Shown: positions 27,032 to 34,365 of the stretch, piece after piece
Layout: each line of letters opens with the position of its first letter
Position numbering within the stretch: position 1 is the first letter of the stretch
Source of the DNA: Endomicrobiales bacterium
Lineage (GTDB): Bacteria; Elusimicrobiota; Endomicrobiia; Endomicrobiales; JAFGGC01
Assembly: GCA_016930715.1 (NCBI GenBank)
Contig: JAFGGC010000001.1
Span: 124,001 to 188,000, forward strand
Direction of reading: 5' to 3'
Length of the DNA stretch: 64,000 bases
Notes under the pieces: generated by a model
Databases searched by the model: none
Told to the model about the DNA's origin: nothing
What the model saw: only the letters and a program-made list of their open reading frames with translations
Program-made: the position numbers and the translations under genes

Positions 27032-27952
27032 TCATCCCGATTTTATGAACATATCAGGATTAAATGCCGTCTTTCGTTTTACTTTGTTCCGCTGCAGCTT
27101 ATCTTCATACATTTTATCCTCAGCTTCTTTAACGGTAAACTCTATCCTTTTATCTGACCTATTTTTTGTCGCGCTGCCCAATGCTATATTGGGCTGAATG
27201 GCGATCCCCTTTGAATGCGCGCATCTCATCTTAATCTGCTTCATGATCCTTCCCGCGGTGATGTTGTTTGTTCCCGGCAGGATAATGATGAATTCATCGC
27301 CACCCCAGCGCGCGACAACGTCGCTGCTCCTGCAGCAGCTTTGTATTATCTCAGCCATTTTCTTCAACAATTTGTCGCCTTCGGAGTGCCCGTAGGTGTC
27401 GTTTGCATTTTTCAGGTTGTTAATGTCCCCGACTATTATGCTTATAGGCAGTTTCCTGCCGGTATCCGTCCTTCTCAATTCCTCTTCGAAATAGGCCCTG
27501 TTGTACAGGCCCGTCAGGCTGTCATGAAAGCTCATGTAGCGCATATGCTCTTCAGCGCCTTTACGTTCCGTTATATCCTCCATGGCAAGAAGGATCAATT
27601 TCCTCCGGCCGCCCCCCTGGTTGATCCTCCTGCCGCTAAGCAGCATTATTCTTGTTCCGATACGGGGGAATGTATGCTTCACCTCGAAATTATCGAACTT
27701 TCCGTTCCGCGGGATGATCTTTTCAAGCAATCTGCGCAGGGCACCGATATCCCACTGCCCGTCCCCGAGGTCGTAAATCACTTTACCCTTGATTTCCTTG
27801 TGCGTTACGTGAAATGTCCTTAGAAACGCCCTGTTCACGGCTATCACGCACAGTTTCTTATCAAGGATCAGCAGTGATTCGTTTATTGTCTCGATTATGC
27901 TTTCCGCCAAAACGCGGGCATCATTGACCGCTTGACTCATTTTTTTAGCCAC
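27032..27952 (-). CDS. PAS-GGDEF diguanylate cyclase
   Basis: 'ARWGGDEFIIILPGT', 'YMSFHDSLTGLYNRAYFEEELRR', N-terminal PAS. Confidence 0.93.
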   Translation of the reverse strand: MAKKMSQAVNDARVLAESIIETINESLLILDKKLCVIAVNRAFLRTFHVTHKEIKGKVIYDLGDGQWDIGALRRLLEKIIPRNGKFDNFEVKHTFPRIGTRIMLLSGRRINQGGGRRKLILLAMEDITERKGAEEHMRYMSFHDSLTGLYNRAYFEEELRRTDTGRKLPISIIVGDINNLKNANDTYGHSEGDKLLKKMAEIIQSCCRSSDVVARWGGDEFIIILPGTNNITAGRIMKQIKMRCAHSKGIAIQPNIALGSATKNRSDKRIEFTVKEAEDKMYEDKLQRNKVKRKTAFNPDMFIKSG

Positions 27953-27961
27953 AGGCGCTCC

Positions 27962-28444
27962 TCAGGCAACATCGGTTTTGCGCTTCGACGATCTGAAATC
28001 CGGCATTGCGTGGCCCGTTACCGTCCTTGAACGCTCCCTTCTGTCTTTGTCGTGGAAGTACCCCCGGACTTTTGCCGCGATCTGATTATCGGTCATTTTG
28101 CCGGATGTTTGGGTGACGGCTATCCGCCCTGACAGGCCGCTGTTGTTTATCTTTTTCACGAGCCCCCCCTTTGACTCACCAGGGCCGAAAATCAGTATGG
28201 ATTCCGCACCGCGAAGCCGCAAAATTATCTTCTTAAAAAATATTCCGGAATGCTCGGTAAAAACCCTTTCCTGGATATCGTCAGGAGTAACATTTCGCCT
28301 GCCGTTAGGATTTCCGTCTTTTTTACCCGAGGGAGACCGGAAATGCCTGTTCACATTTGATTCCAGGGTCACTATTTGTTCTTTTTTGCCCGTGATGCCT
28401 ACAATTACCGCCTTGGCATGGTCGACCCATAGGCCTACTTTCAT
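27962..28444 (-). CDS. baeRF-like (eRF1-domain-like) protein
   Basis: 'VGLWVDHAKAVIVGITGKKEQIVTLESNVNRHFR...LRGAESILIFGPGESKGGLVKKI...VTQTSGKMTDNQIAAKVRGYF'. Confidence 0.65.
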   Translation of the reverse strand: MKVGLWVDHAKAVIVGITGKKEQIVTLESNVNRHFRSPSGKKDGNPNGRRNVTPDDIQERVFTEHSGIFFKKIILRLRGAESILIFGPGESKGGLVKKINNSGLSGRIAVTQTSGKMTDNQIAAKVRGYFHDKDRRERSRTVTGHAMPDFRSSKRKTDVA

Positions 28445-28500
28445 GTATTTCTCCTGTTTCTATGTATTTTTTTAAATACTCAGCCTTTTACAATCACCGG

Positions 28501-29862
28501 TTAGCCAAGGACCGGCACCTTCCCGGCTCTTTCGATTCTCTCTGGAATTATGCTCGGGCAAGACTCAAATATCTTATCCCGCAGGCCTGGCAAACGGCGC
28601 GTATCAACTTTGACGTTTTCCCTTATGCCGAGGTTCATGGCCAGATATATGAGCGGATGGGACAGGTTGCCTGGAAATCTCCTCAATATCGAAGACAGCC
28701 TGCTGAATTCCTTCTTTACCCATATCTCCCCGGACTGGAGCTCGTACGGCGTCATATTCCTGGGCTTGAAAACAACCGTGGAGTGGTCGTAATATTTCCA
28801 GTTGGCGGTCAGAAGACGGCCTTCCGCGGCAAACTGTTCATAAACCCGCGTGCCGGGGTACGGCGTTAAAATATTCAGCGAAGCCGTGCCGATCTTATTA
28901 CGGTTCAAAAAATCCAGGGTTTCGGGGAATATGGATCTGGTATCCGAGTCAAAACCAAACACCACGGAAGCGTGGAAGTAGATACCCATATCCTTGACCT
29001 TCCGGATCGCTTCTTCCATCTGCCCCACCTGTTTTATGGATTTCTTCATTCTCCTGAGCTGTGTTTCGGATACGCTCTCTATCCCGAAGAAAAGGGCGGC
29101 GCACCCGCTTTCGGCGGCAAGCCTTATTATTTCGGCATCGTGGACAAAAGAAACGGATGACTGCCCCACCCATTTTATCTTGAGAGGTTTAATAGCTTTA
29201 AAAAGCTCTTTTGCGTAGACCGGATCCCCAACTATGTTATCATCAAGAAAAATATAGGTTTTATTATCGGATTCCTCCAGTTCGCGGACAATGTTCCTTA
29301 CAGGCACATGGCGTATCTTTTTTCCGTACATACCTGAAACGCAGCAAAATTCGCAGCTGTAAGGGCAGCCGCGCGTCGTCATTACAGGGATAATGTTAAA
29401 CAGCCTTTTTTTCGTAGACTGTTTAAATTTCATGGAAATGTACCTGTCCAGGGACGGAACCGCTTCGCGGTATATTCTTTGAAGGCCCCCTTTCTGGAAA
29501 TCCTCAAGCACCCGCTCCCATGCGGCTTCCGCCTCTCCCACGACCACCGCGTCGCAGTGTTCCATCGCCTCTTCGCTCAAGATAGTGGGATGAACACCTC
29601 CCAGGACGACTTTTTTCCCCCTTTTCCTGAACTCATCGGAAAGATAATACGCTCTGGGCGCGTTGGAAGTCATACAGCTTATACCCACTAGATCGCATTC
29701 TGTTTCAAGATCGATGCTTTCGATCTCTTCTTCTACGATCCTTACTTCATGCCGCAAAGGGGTCAGTCCCTCCAGGATGTGGAGCGCCAGCTGGGGTATC
29801 ATAAGACCTTTTGGGGTTTTTGTCCCGGGATCAGTGCTGGGCGAGATTAGCAAAATTTTCAT
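28501..29862 (-). CDS. B12-binding-domain radical SAM protein
   Basis: 'MTTRGCPYSCEFCCVSGMYGKKIRHVPVRNIVRELEE' and N-terminal B12-binding-like fold 'DLVGISCMTSNAPRAYYLSDEFRKRGKKVVLGGVHPT'. Confidence 0.93.
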   Translation of the reverse strand: MKILLISPSTDPGTKTPKGLMIPQLALHILEGLTPLRHEVRIVEEEIESIDLETECDLVGISCMTSNAPRAYYLSDEFRKRGKKVVLGGVHPTILSEEAMEHCDAVVVGEAEAAWERVLEDFQKGGLQRIYREAVPSLDRYISMKFKQSTKKRLFNIIPVMTTRGCPYSCEFCCVSGMYGKKIRHVPVRNIVRELEESDNKTYIFLDDNIVGDPVYAKELFKAIKPLKIKWVGQSSVSFVHDAEIIRLAAESGCAALFFGIESVSETQLRRMKKSIKQVGQMEEAIRKVKDMGIYFHASVVFGFDSDTRSIFPETLDFLNRNKIGTASLNILTPYPGTRVYEQFAAEGRLLTANWKYYDHSTVVFKPRNMTPYELQSGEIWVKKEFSRLSSILRRFPGNLSHPLIYLAMNLGIRENVKVDTRRLPGLRDKIFESCPSIIPERIERAGKVPVLG

Positions 29863-30215
29863 ATTCCCTCATCCGATTGCGCGTCCTATATATAAATAAG
29901 CATGCCACTGTCTCGGTGACGTGATGCGTTTCACCTGATCTTGGATATTTCACTTATCGGAATAGTTGCGGATAGCGGTCGACAACGGTCCTAATGTTGT
30001 CCGGAAGCGGGATGATTGGTGACACGGTACGGTGGATTTGCTTCATCGTTCTGTAGTTATGGTACCACTTATTCCTCATTTGCGCAAGCGGCAGGACAAT
30101 CATTGGAATCCGGCTGGTCCGTATACCGTGCGCTGGCATGGAAAAACTGCCCCTTGGCGGAGCGGTCTCTGATTGTCTCGCCATATGAACGATATAATGC
30201 TGATAGTTCCACCTT

Positions 30216-30233
30216 GCACTTTCGTGCAAGGTT
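30216..30233. repeat. Dispersed hairpin repeat GCACTTTCGTGCAAGGTT, copy 2
   Basis: Identical to 26045-26062. Confidence 0.6.
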
Positions 30234-30303
30234 TCAAGGCCGGCTTGACGGCCCACCCTGCATGGCGCTTGTTTCGTCTTAAATACAGTATTTTAAAAAG
30301 AAC

Positions 30304-30324
30304 TTGGGGTGGCTAACGGGATTT
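30304..30324. repeat. Partial duplicate of tRNA-His 3' end (att-like)
   Basis: TTGGGGTGGCTaACGGGATTT versus TTGGGGTGGCTgACGGGATTT at 32065-32085 (20/21). Confidence 0.7.
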
Positions 30325-30377
30325 CCTTCGCCAAGCTCAGGATAAAGTGAATTTACCCTGAAGGGTTTGGCGAAGGG
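30325..30377. repeat. REP-like palindrome at 3' end of GIY-YIG ORF
   Basis: ccttcgccaagctcagg ... ccctgaagggtttggcgaaggg. Confidence 0.7.
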
Positions 30378-30579
30378 CTTTCAAATTTGCCATTGCCAGT
30401 TTCTTATCCCGTTTCCAGCTTTTTATCTGCTTTTCCCGTTTGGCTGCCTGCTTTGCTTCTATGTGTTTTTCCTGATAGATCAGTTCTGAAGTCTTGTGTT
30501 GCCTTAAGCGATTATGAAGATCAGTAGTGATACCCGTGTAAAGCTTGTTCCCCTTTTTGCATATATAAACATACCACAT
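30337..30579 (-). CDS. Orphan GIY-YIG nuclease superfamily protein (start at MWYVYICKKGNKLYTG)
   Basis: 'MWYVYICKKGNKLYTGITTDLHNRLRQHKTSELIYQEKHIEAKQAAKREKQIKSWKRDKKLAM'. The longer track ORF to 30648 includes a hairpin region and is unlikely to be the true start. Confidence 0.88.
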   Translation of the reverse strand: MWYVYICKKGNKLYTGITTDLHNRLRQHKTSELIYQEKHIEAKQAAKREKQIKSWKRDKKLAMANLKALRQTLQGKFTLS

Positions 30580-30612
30580 GGCAAATTTGAAATGTCCAAA
30601 CCTGGAATTACC

Positions 30613-30666
30613 GACCCCAAATTTTCCATCGGTGCCCATGAAGGGCACCTTGAAAAATTTGGGGTC
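30613..30666. repeat. Nested perfect hairpin upstream of GIY-YIG gene
   Basis: GACCCCAAATTTT-ccatc-GGTGCCC-atgaa-GGGCACC-ttga-AAAATTTGGGGTC. Confidence 0.85.
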
Positions 30667-30746
30667 CCCGGCTGAACGCCGCTAGAACCTGTTTGACGTA
30701 GCAATTATAGCACTAATATCCCGGCAATATCAATCATTTCTGAGAG

Positions 30747-31856
30747 TTAGACAAGACCGTTGAGGAAAGCGATTGCCGGGGCTACGCGTATTCCTTCAGG
30801 AGTCTTATAATCCTTGTTGCCTGCAGCGTGTATCTGCCAAGACGCTACTTCCGGATACCTTACTTTCAGATATCTCAATCCTTTGCTTACTTCATCATCC
30901 CCCCACTTCACCTCAATGAAAGTAATGGGCTTTTCGTTTTCTATGACAACAAAGTCGACTTCCCTGCCGTCTATGTCGCGGAAGTACCGCAACTCCAGAT
31001 CCCTGCCTTTTGTATCTTCTTCAAAATGGACCCATTTCAAAAGATGCGAAGCCACCAGGTTTTCAAATCTCTTCGGCATGTCGCTGACAAGAGACCAGTC
31101 AAAATGATAATGTTTCTGCTCCTTTTTTACAGCCCTTATTTTAGGAGCGCCGAAAGGAGATATCCTGAAAATGGAATACATTCTTTCGAGAATATCCACC
31201 CATTTAGAAAGCGTCTTGTGGCTTAACTGCAGGTCTTCCCTTAATGCATTAATCGAAAGAGGGCTTCCAACCAGTTCCGGAAGCCTCAATACAAGTAGTT
31301 CGAGGTTGCCCAGATCTTTGACATGCTCCAATGATACTACATCTTCCCTCAGGAACCTGTTCCTGTATTCCCTTGACCATCTTTTTGCTTCAACTTTTGA
31401 TTCTCCCAGAAATGGTTCGGGAAAACCGCCTAATTCCAGAAGGTCCATCAGCCCCGAGTTGTTATGCGCTCCGATTTCTTTTACCGACAGTGGATGCAGA
31501 CGCAAATAGTGATAACGCCCCTGCAGCGAATCCCCGCCAAACCTGTACAAGTCAAGCCTTGCGCTTCCCGTGACAAGGATATGCGTTTCCTTGCCGGACT
31601 TGTCGAAAAGCCCTTTGAGGAAGTTCCTCCAGGAACGGTATTTGTGTATTTCATCGAAAATCAATGACTTGGATGCCGGCAGCTGGCCCTTCAAAATCCT
31701 TTCCCTGTGTTCCGGTACATCCCAGTTCAGATAACTTTTCCCGTCAGTAATAACCTGCTTCGCAAGCGTAGTTTTACCCACCTGCCTGGGCCCGCCCAGA
31801 AAAACCATTTTTCTAGACAAATCCCTGCCGATCTGTTCCATCAAATATCTTTTCAT
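30747..31856 (-). CDS. AAA_14/DUF4143 ATP-binding protein
   Basis: 'MVFLGGPRQVGKTTLAKQVI', 'SLIFDEIHKYRSWRNFLKGLFD', C-terminal 'GREVDFVVIENEKPITFIEVKWGDDEVSKGLRYLK'. Confidence 0.93.
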   Translation of the reverse strand: MKRYLMEQIGRDLSRKMVFLGGPRQVGKTTLAKQVITDGKSYLNWDVPEHRERILKGQLPASKSLIFDEIHKYRSWRNFLKGLFDKSGKETHILVTGSARLDLYRFGGDSLQGRYHYLRLHPLSVKEIGAHNNSGLMDLLELGGFPEPFLGESKVEAKRWSREYRNRFLREDVVSLEHVKDLGNLELLVLRLPELVGSPLSINALREDLQLSHKTLSKWVDILERMYSIFRISPFGAPKIRAVKKEQKHYHFDWSLVSDMPKRFENLVASHLLKWVHFEEDTKGRDLELRYFRDIDGREVDFVVIENEKPITFIEVKWGDDEVSKGLRYLKVRYPEVASWQIHAAGNKDYKTPEGIRVAPAIAFLNGLV

Positions 31857-31924
31857 GGTTTAAGTATACTACTATTTATACCCTATGTCAAATATACTCG
31901 CGAGTATTTTTGCCTCTCCCGCAA

Positions 31925-31976
31925 ACAAAAAAACAACAGGTTCGTCTGCCCGCTGATGAGGTTCGAACCTGTTGTT
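31925..31976 (-). terminator. Rho-independent terminator, probably for tRNA-His transcript
   Basis: On minus strand: AACAACAGGTTCG ... CGAACCTGTTGTT followed by T-run. Confidence 0.7.
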
Positions 31977-32065
31977 TCCGTCTAAGAACGCCGTTTACGC
32001 CCCCCTAGGGGTGTATTGCTTTTCTGTTCAATATCTTACTGATATTTCAATCTGTTTCTAAAAGT

Positions 32066-32143
32066 TGGGGTGGCTGACGGGATTTGAACCCGCAACCTCC
32101 GGAGCCACAGTCCAGCGCTCTAACCAATTGAGCTACAACCACC
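32066..32143 (-). tRNA. tRNA-His (GTG), CCA encoded
   Basis: ggtggttgtagctcaattggttagagcgctggactGTGgctccggaggttgcgggttcaaatcccgtcagccacccca; 7-bp acceptor plus G-1. Confidence 0.95.
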
Positions 32144-32371
32144 AATTTCGCGCCCTTTCGGGCTTATCCCGCCTGCGGCGGGATTGTTCCGGCTTGTCGG
32201 CGCCGGAACGCTCTACAAGGGGAAACCTAAGGTTTCCCCGTTTCATCGTCGCTCGGCTTCGGTTCTTATGAATCTACCAGTCCTCAGCCTCGCTGAACCC
32301 CTTCCTGAGTTGAAAGAACCTTTAAGTAGTTTGTCAGGCCAACCCGTTCATACCTTTAGCATTCCAAGGTG

Positions 32372-32528
32372 CTTTGTCAGGGGCACTCGGTTTCCAGCGA
32401 AAGAGCGAAATTTGAGGCGAAACGAAGGAATTTTCGACGAAGCTTAGCAACGCTAAGTTAGGAGAAAATTCTTAAGTCGCAGCCCAAATTTCGCTCTTGC
32501 AGCGGAAATAAGGGTGCCCCTGCCAAAG
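32372..32528. repeat. ~157-bp nested imperfect foldback (MITE-like or structured ncRNA)
   Basis: Paired blocks CTTTGtCAGGGGCAC, TTTCC, AAGAGCGAAATTTG, GAATTTTC and CTTAGC each have their reverse complement in mirrored order. Confidence 0.8.
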
Positions 32529-32571
32529 TACACGTCTCCGGCGTGACTCGAACACGCAACCCTCTGCTTAG

Positions 32572-33225
32572 CTTACTACTCTGAATTGCTTCAGCCCCCG
32601 CCGAGGCGGGGTTGTAGTCTGGACTATGTCTTCACCGTTTCAGGTGTGCAGCGTATAGTCTCTGAGGGCTCTCTATTTAAGCAACAAATAGTCTTTTGCC
32701 CATTTAACATGCCTTAACTGGTTATTGCCAGTTTTTTCAAAACGAATTGCTTTTGGACAACCCTTTTTGTTAGGCAAATACACAACAACGTCTTTCTCGG
32801 GACAATAGATCGCATAGCAATCGAAATCACTCGGCTGATATGTTCTGGTATGAACACCCTTGCTGTCGCTCCAGCTTGTTCTGAATTTGACATCAATGGT
32901 GCCGTTACTTCTAAGAGCAGCATACTTTACCTGCAGCTTTATTGCCTTTCCTTTTCTGCTTACGGCAATTAAATCAAAAGGTTGATGTTCCGACAAAGGC
33001 ACACATGGAACAAATCCTTTCAAAGTAAGGTCAGCAATAACGTTTGCCACTCCACTATCAGCCTTGATCTTCGTGTGATGCAATCCTTGCCCTCCCCTTA
33101 AAGACTTGGACAAGACTACCGTTCTCAATAGGTTGCCTGCAAATTGCCCCGATTTGTGAAGGGGTGTTCTTGCAAATAGCTGCATGCATTCCACATATTT
33201 TTTTCTATGTGGAAGCTCCTTAATG
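32572..33225 (-). ncRNA. Group I intron in tRNA-Arg anticodon loop
   Basis: 5' exon ends in U and intron ends in G. Conserved-core-like R (CCTCAGAGACTATACG, 32652-32668) and S (GAAGACATAGTCC, 32621-32633) elements, P8-like CACCtgaaacGGTG, P9-like CCCCGCCtcGGCGGGG. Confidence 0.9.
32673..33194 (-). CDS. Group I intron-encoded PD-(D/E)XK homing-endonuclease-like protein (PDDEXK_5 / I-Ssp6803I-type)
   Basis: 'GVANVIADLTLKGFVPCVPLSEHQPFDLIAVSRKGKAIKLQVKYAALR' with catalytic-type PFD...QxK; wholly inside the intron. True start may be downstream of the first ATG. Confidence 0.8.
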   Translation of the reverse strand: MECMQLFARTPLHKSGQFAGNLLRTVVLSKSLRGGQGLHHTKIKADSGVANVIADLTLKGFVPCVPLSEHQPFDLIAVSRKGKAIKLQVKYAALRSNGTIDVKFRTSWSDSKGVHTRTYQPSDFDCYAIYCPEKDVVVYLPNKKGCPKAIRFEKTGNNQLRHVKWAKDYLLLK

Positions 33226-33377
33226 AAGGCAGATGCTCTATCCAGTTGAGCTACGGAGACACTAATTTACAACATTTAAAAGAGCAACTTTGGGTTCGCT
33301 AAAGCATTATAACAAAGAACCAACATCATAGTCAATTTACCGTCAATGTACAGTTCGAAATATAGCTGTATTTTTAG

Positions 33378-34319
33378 CTATTTTCCGCAGAACCTGGCAG
33401 CGGCAAGCAGGGCTTCGGCCATCGAACCGGGGTCGGCAACGCCTTTTCCCGCTATGTCGAACGCAGTCCCGTGGCCGGGAGAGGTACGCACGTACGGAAG
33501 GCCAACTGTAATGTTCACAACTTTTTCCGGAGCGAAAAATTTTAGAGGTATCATCACCTGTTCGTGGTACATCGCGACGAGAAGGTCGTATTTACCCTGT
33601 TTCATCTTGACCCAGGCCGCGTCGGGCGGCATCGGGCCCGAAACGTCAATACCTTTGCGAGTCAGCACCCTTACGGCAGGGGCGACTATTTTCTCATCTT
33701 CATTCCCTATGAGCCCGCCATCGCCGGCGTGGGGGTTCAAAGAGCACACTACCACTCTTGGCCTGCGTATCCCGGCGTATTTCCTAATAAAACTCTCGGC
33801 CAGGACCGCCGTCTCCGCTATCTTTCCTGGAGTCAGCTTGGCGCTGACCTTCGCTACCGGCACGTGCCTCGTGACCATCACCGTGTTGTACGGCCCGGCC
33901 GACATCATCATTCCGAACTTCCTGACTTTCGCGATACCTGCTATCAGCTCGGTATGGCCGATGAAGTCCAGCCCCGCCGATTTTATGACTTCCTTTGAGA
34001 CGGGGGCCGTCACTATGCCGGGCACTTCCCTTTTCATCGCCATCCCGGCGGCCCTTACCACGCATTCGTAAGCCAGCCGGCCGGTAACCGCCGAGGGCTT
34101 CCCGAACCTTATCTTCCCGCCCCCTGGCACCTTCACGTCGGCAAGTTCGAAGTCAAAACCGGCCCTGAACAGCCCGGCTTTTTTCAATACCTCGGCGTTG
34201 CCCACTATGACGGGCCTGAGCGCCCTTTTCACGGACGGGTACATAAGCGCCCTGACCAGTATCTCAGGGCCTATGCCCGCCGGGTCTCCCATGGTAATGG
34301 CGATTTTCGGAGCAACCAT
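33378..34319 (-). CDS. pdxA: 4-hydroxythreonine-4-phosphate dehydrogenase
   Basis: 'PKIAITMGDPAGIGPEILVRAL', 'GHTELIA', 'SLNPHAGDGGLIGNEDEKIVAPAV', 'AMYHEQVMIPLKFFAPEKVVNITVGLPYVRTSPGHGTAFDIAGKGVADPGSM'. Confidence 0.97.
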   Translation of the reverse strand: MVAPKIAITMGDPAGIGPEILVRALMYPSVKRALRPVIVGNAEVLKKAGLFRAGFDFELADVKVPGGGKIRFGKPSAVTGRLAYECVVRAAGMAMKREVPGIVTAPVSKEVIKSAGLDFIGHTELIAGIAKVRKFGMMMSAGPYNTVMVTRHVPVAKVSAKLTPGKIAETAVLAESFIRKYAGIRRPRVVVCSLNPHAGDGGLIGNEDEKIVAPAVRVLTRKGIDVSGPMPPDAAWVKMKQGKYDLLVAMYHEQVMIPLKFFAPEKVVNITVGLPYVRTSPGHGTAFDIAGKGVADPGSMAEALLAAARFCGK

Positions 34320-34365
34320 CCTGTTTCAGGAAAGAAGTTTACGGTATGGCGTTCTGCCGGAACGC

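Larger units (their letters stand above)
32533..33260 (-). tRNA. tRNA-Arg (TCT), split gene: exon 1 = 33226-33260, exon 2 = 32533-32571
   Basis: Joined exons: GTCTCCGTAGCTCAACTGGATAGAGCATCTGCCTT|CTAAGCAGAGGGTTGCGTGTTCGAGTCACGCCGGAGACG. 74 nt, complete cloverleaf, anticodon TCT. No encoded CCA. Confidence 0.9.

Noticed and set aside
29954-30256. 100-aa minus ORF / 88-aa plus ORF left of the att-like repeat
   Set aside because: No recognisable domain in either; could be a decayed remnant but not supportable as a gene.
30747-31856. AAA_14/DUF4143 ATPase as a defence-system component
   Set aside because: Family is widespread and of unknown function; no partner defence genes beyond the orphan GIY-YIG ORF.
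31932-31975. Possible tRNA remnant (GGTTCGAACC T-arm-like)
   Set aside because: Better explained as a 13-bp terminator stem with T-run downstream of tRNA-His.
32150-32530. Possible CRISPR or additional tRNA between tRNA-His and tRNA-Arg
   Set aside because: No regularly spaced direct repeats and no cloverleaf; the structure is a foldback plus short hairpins.
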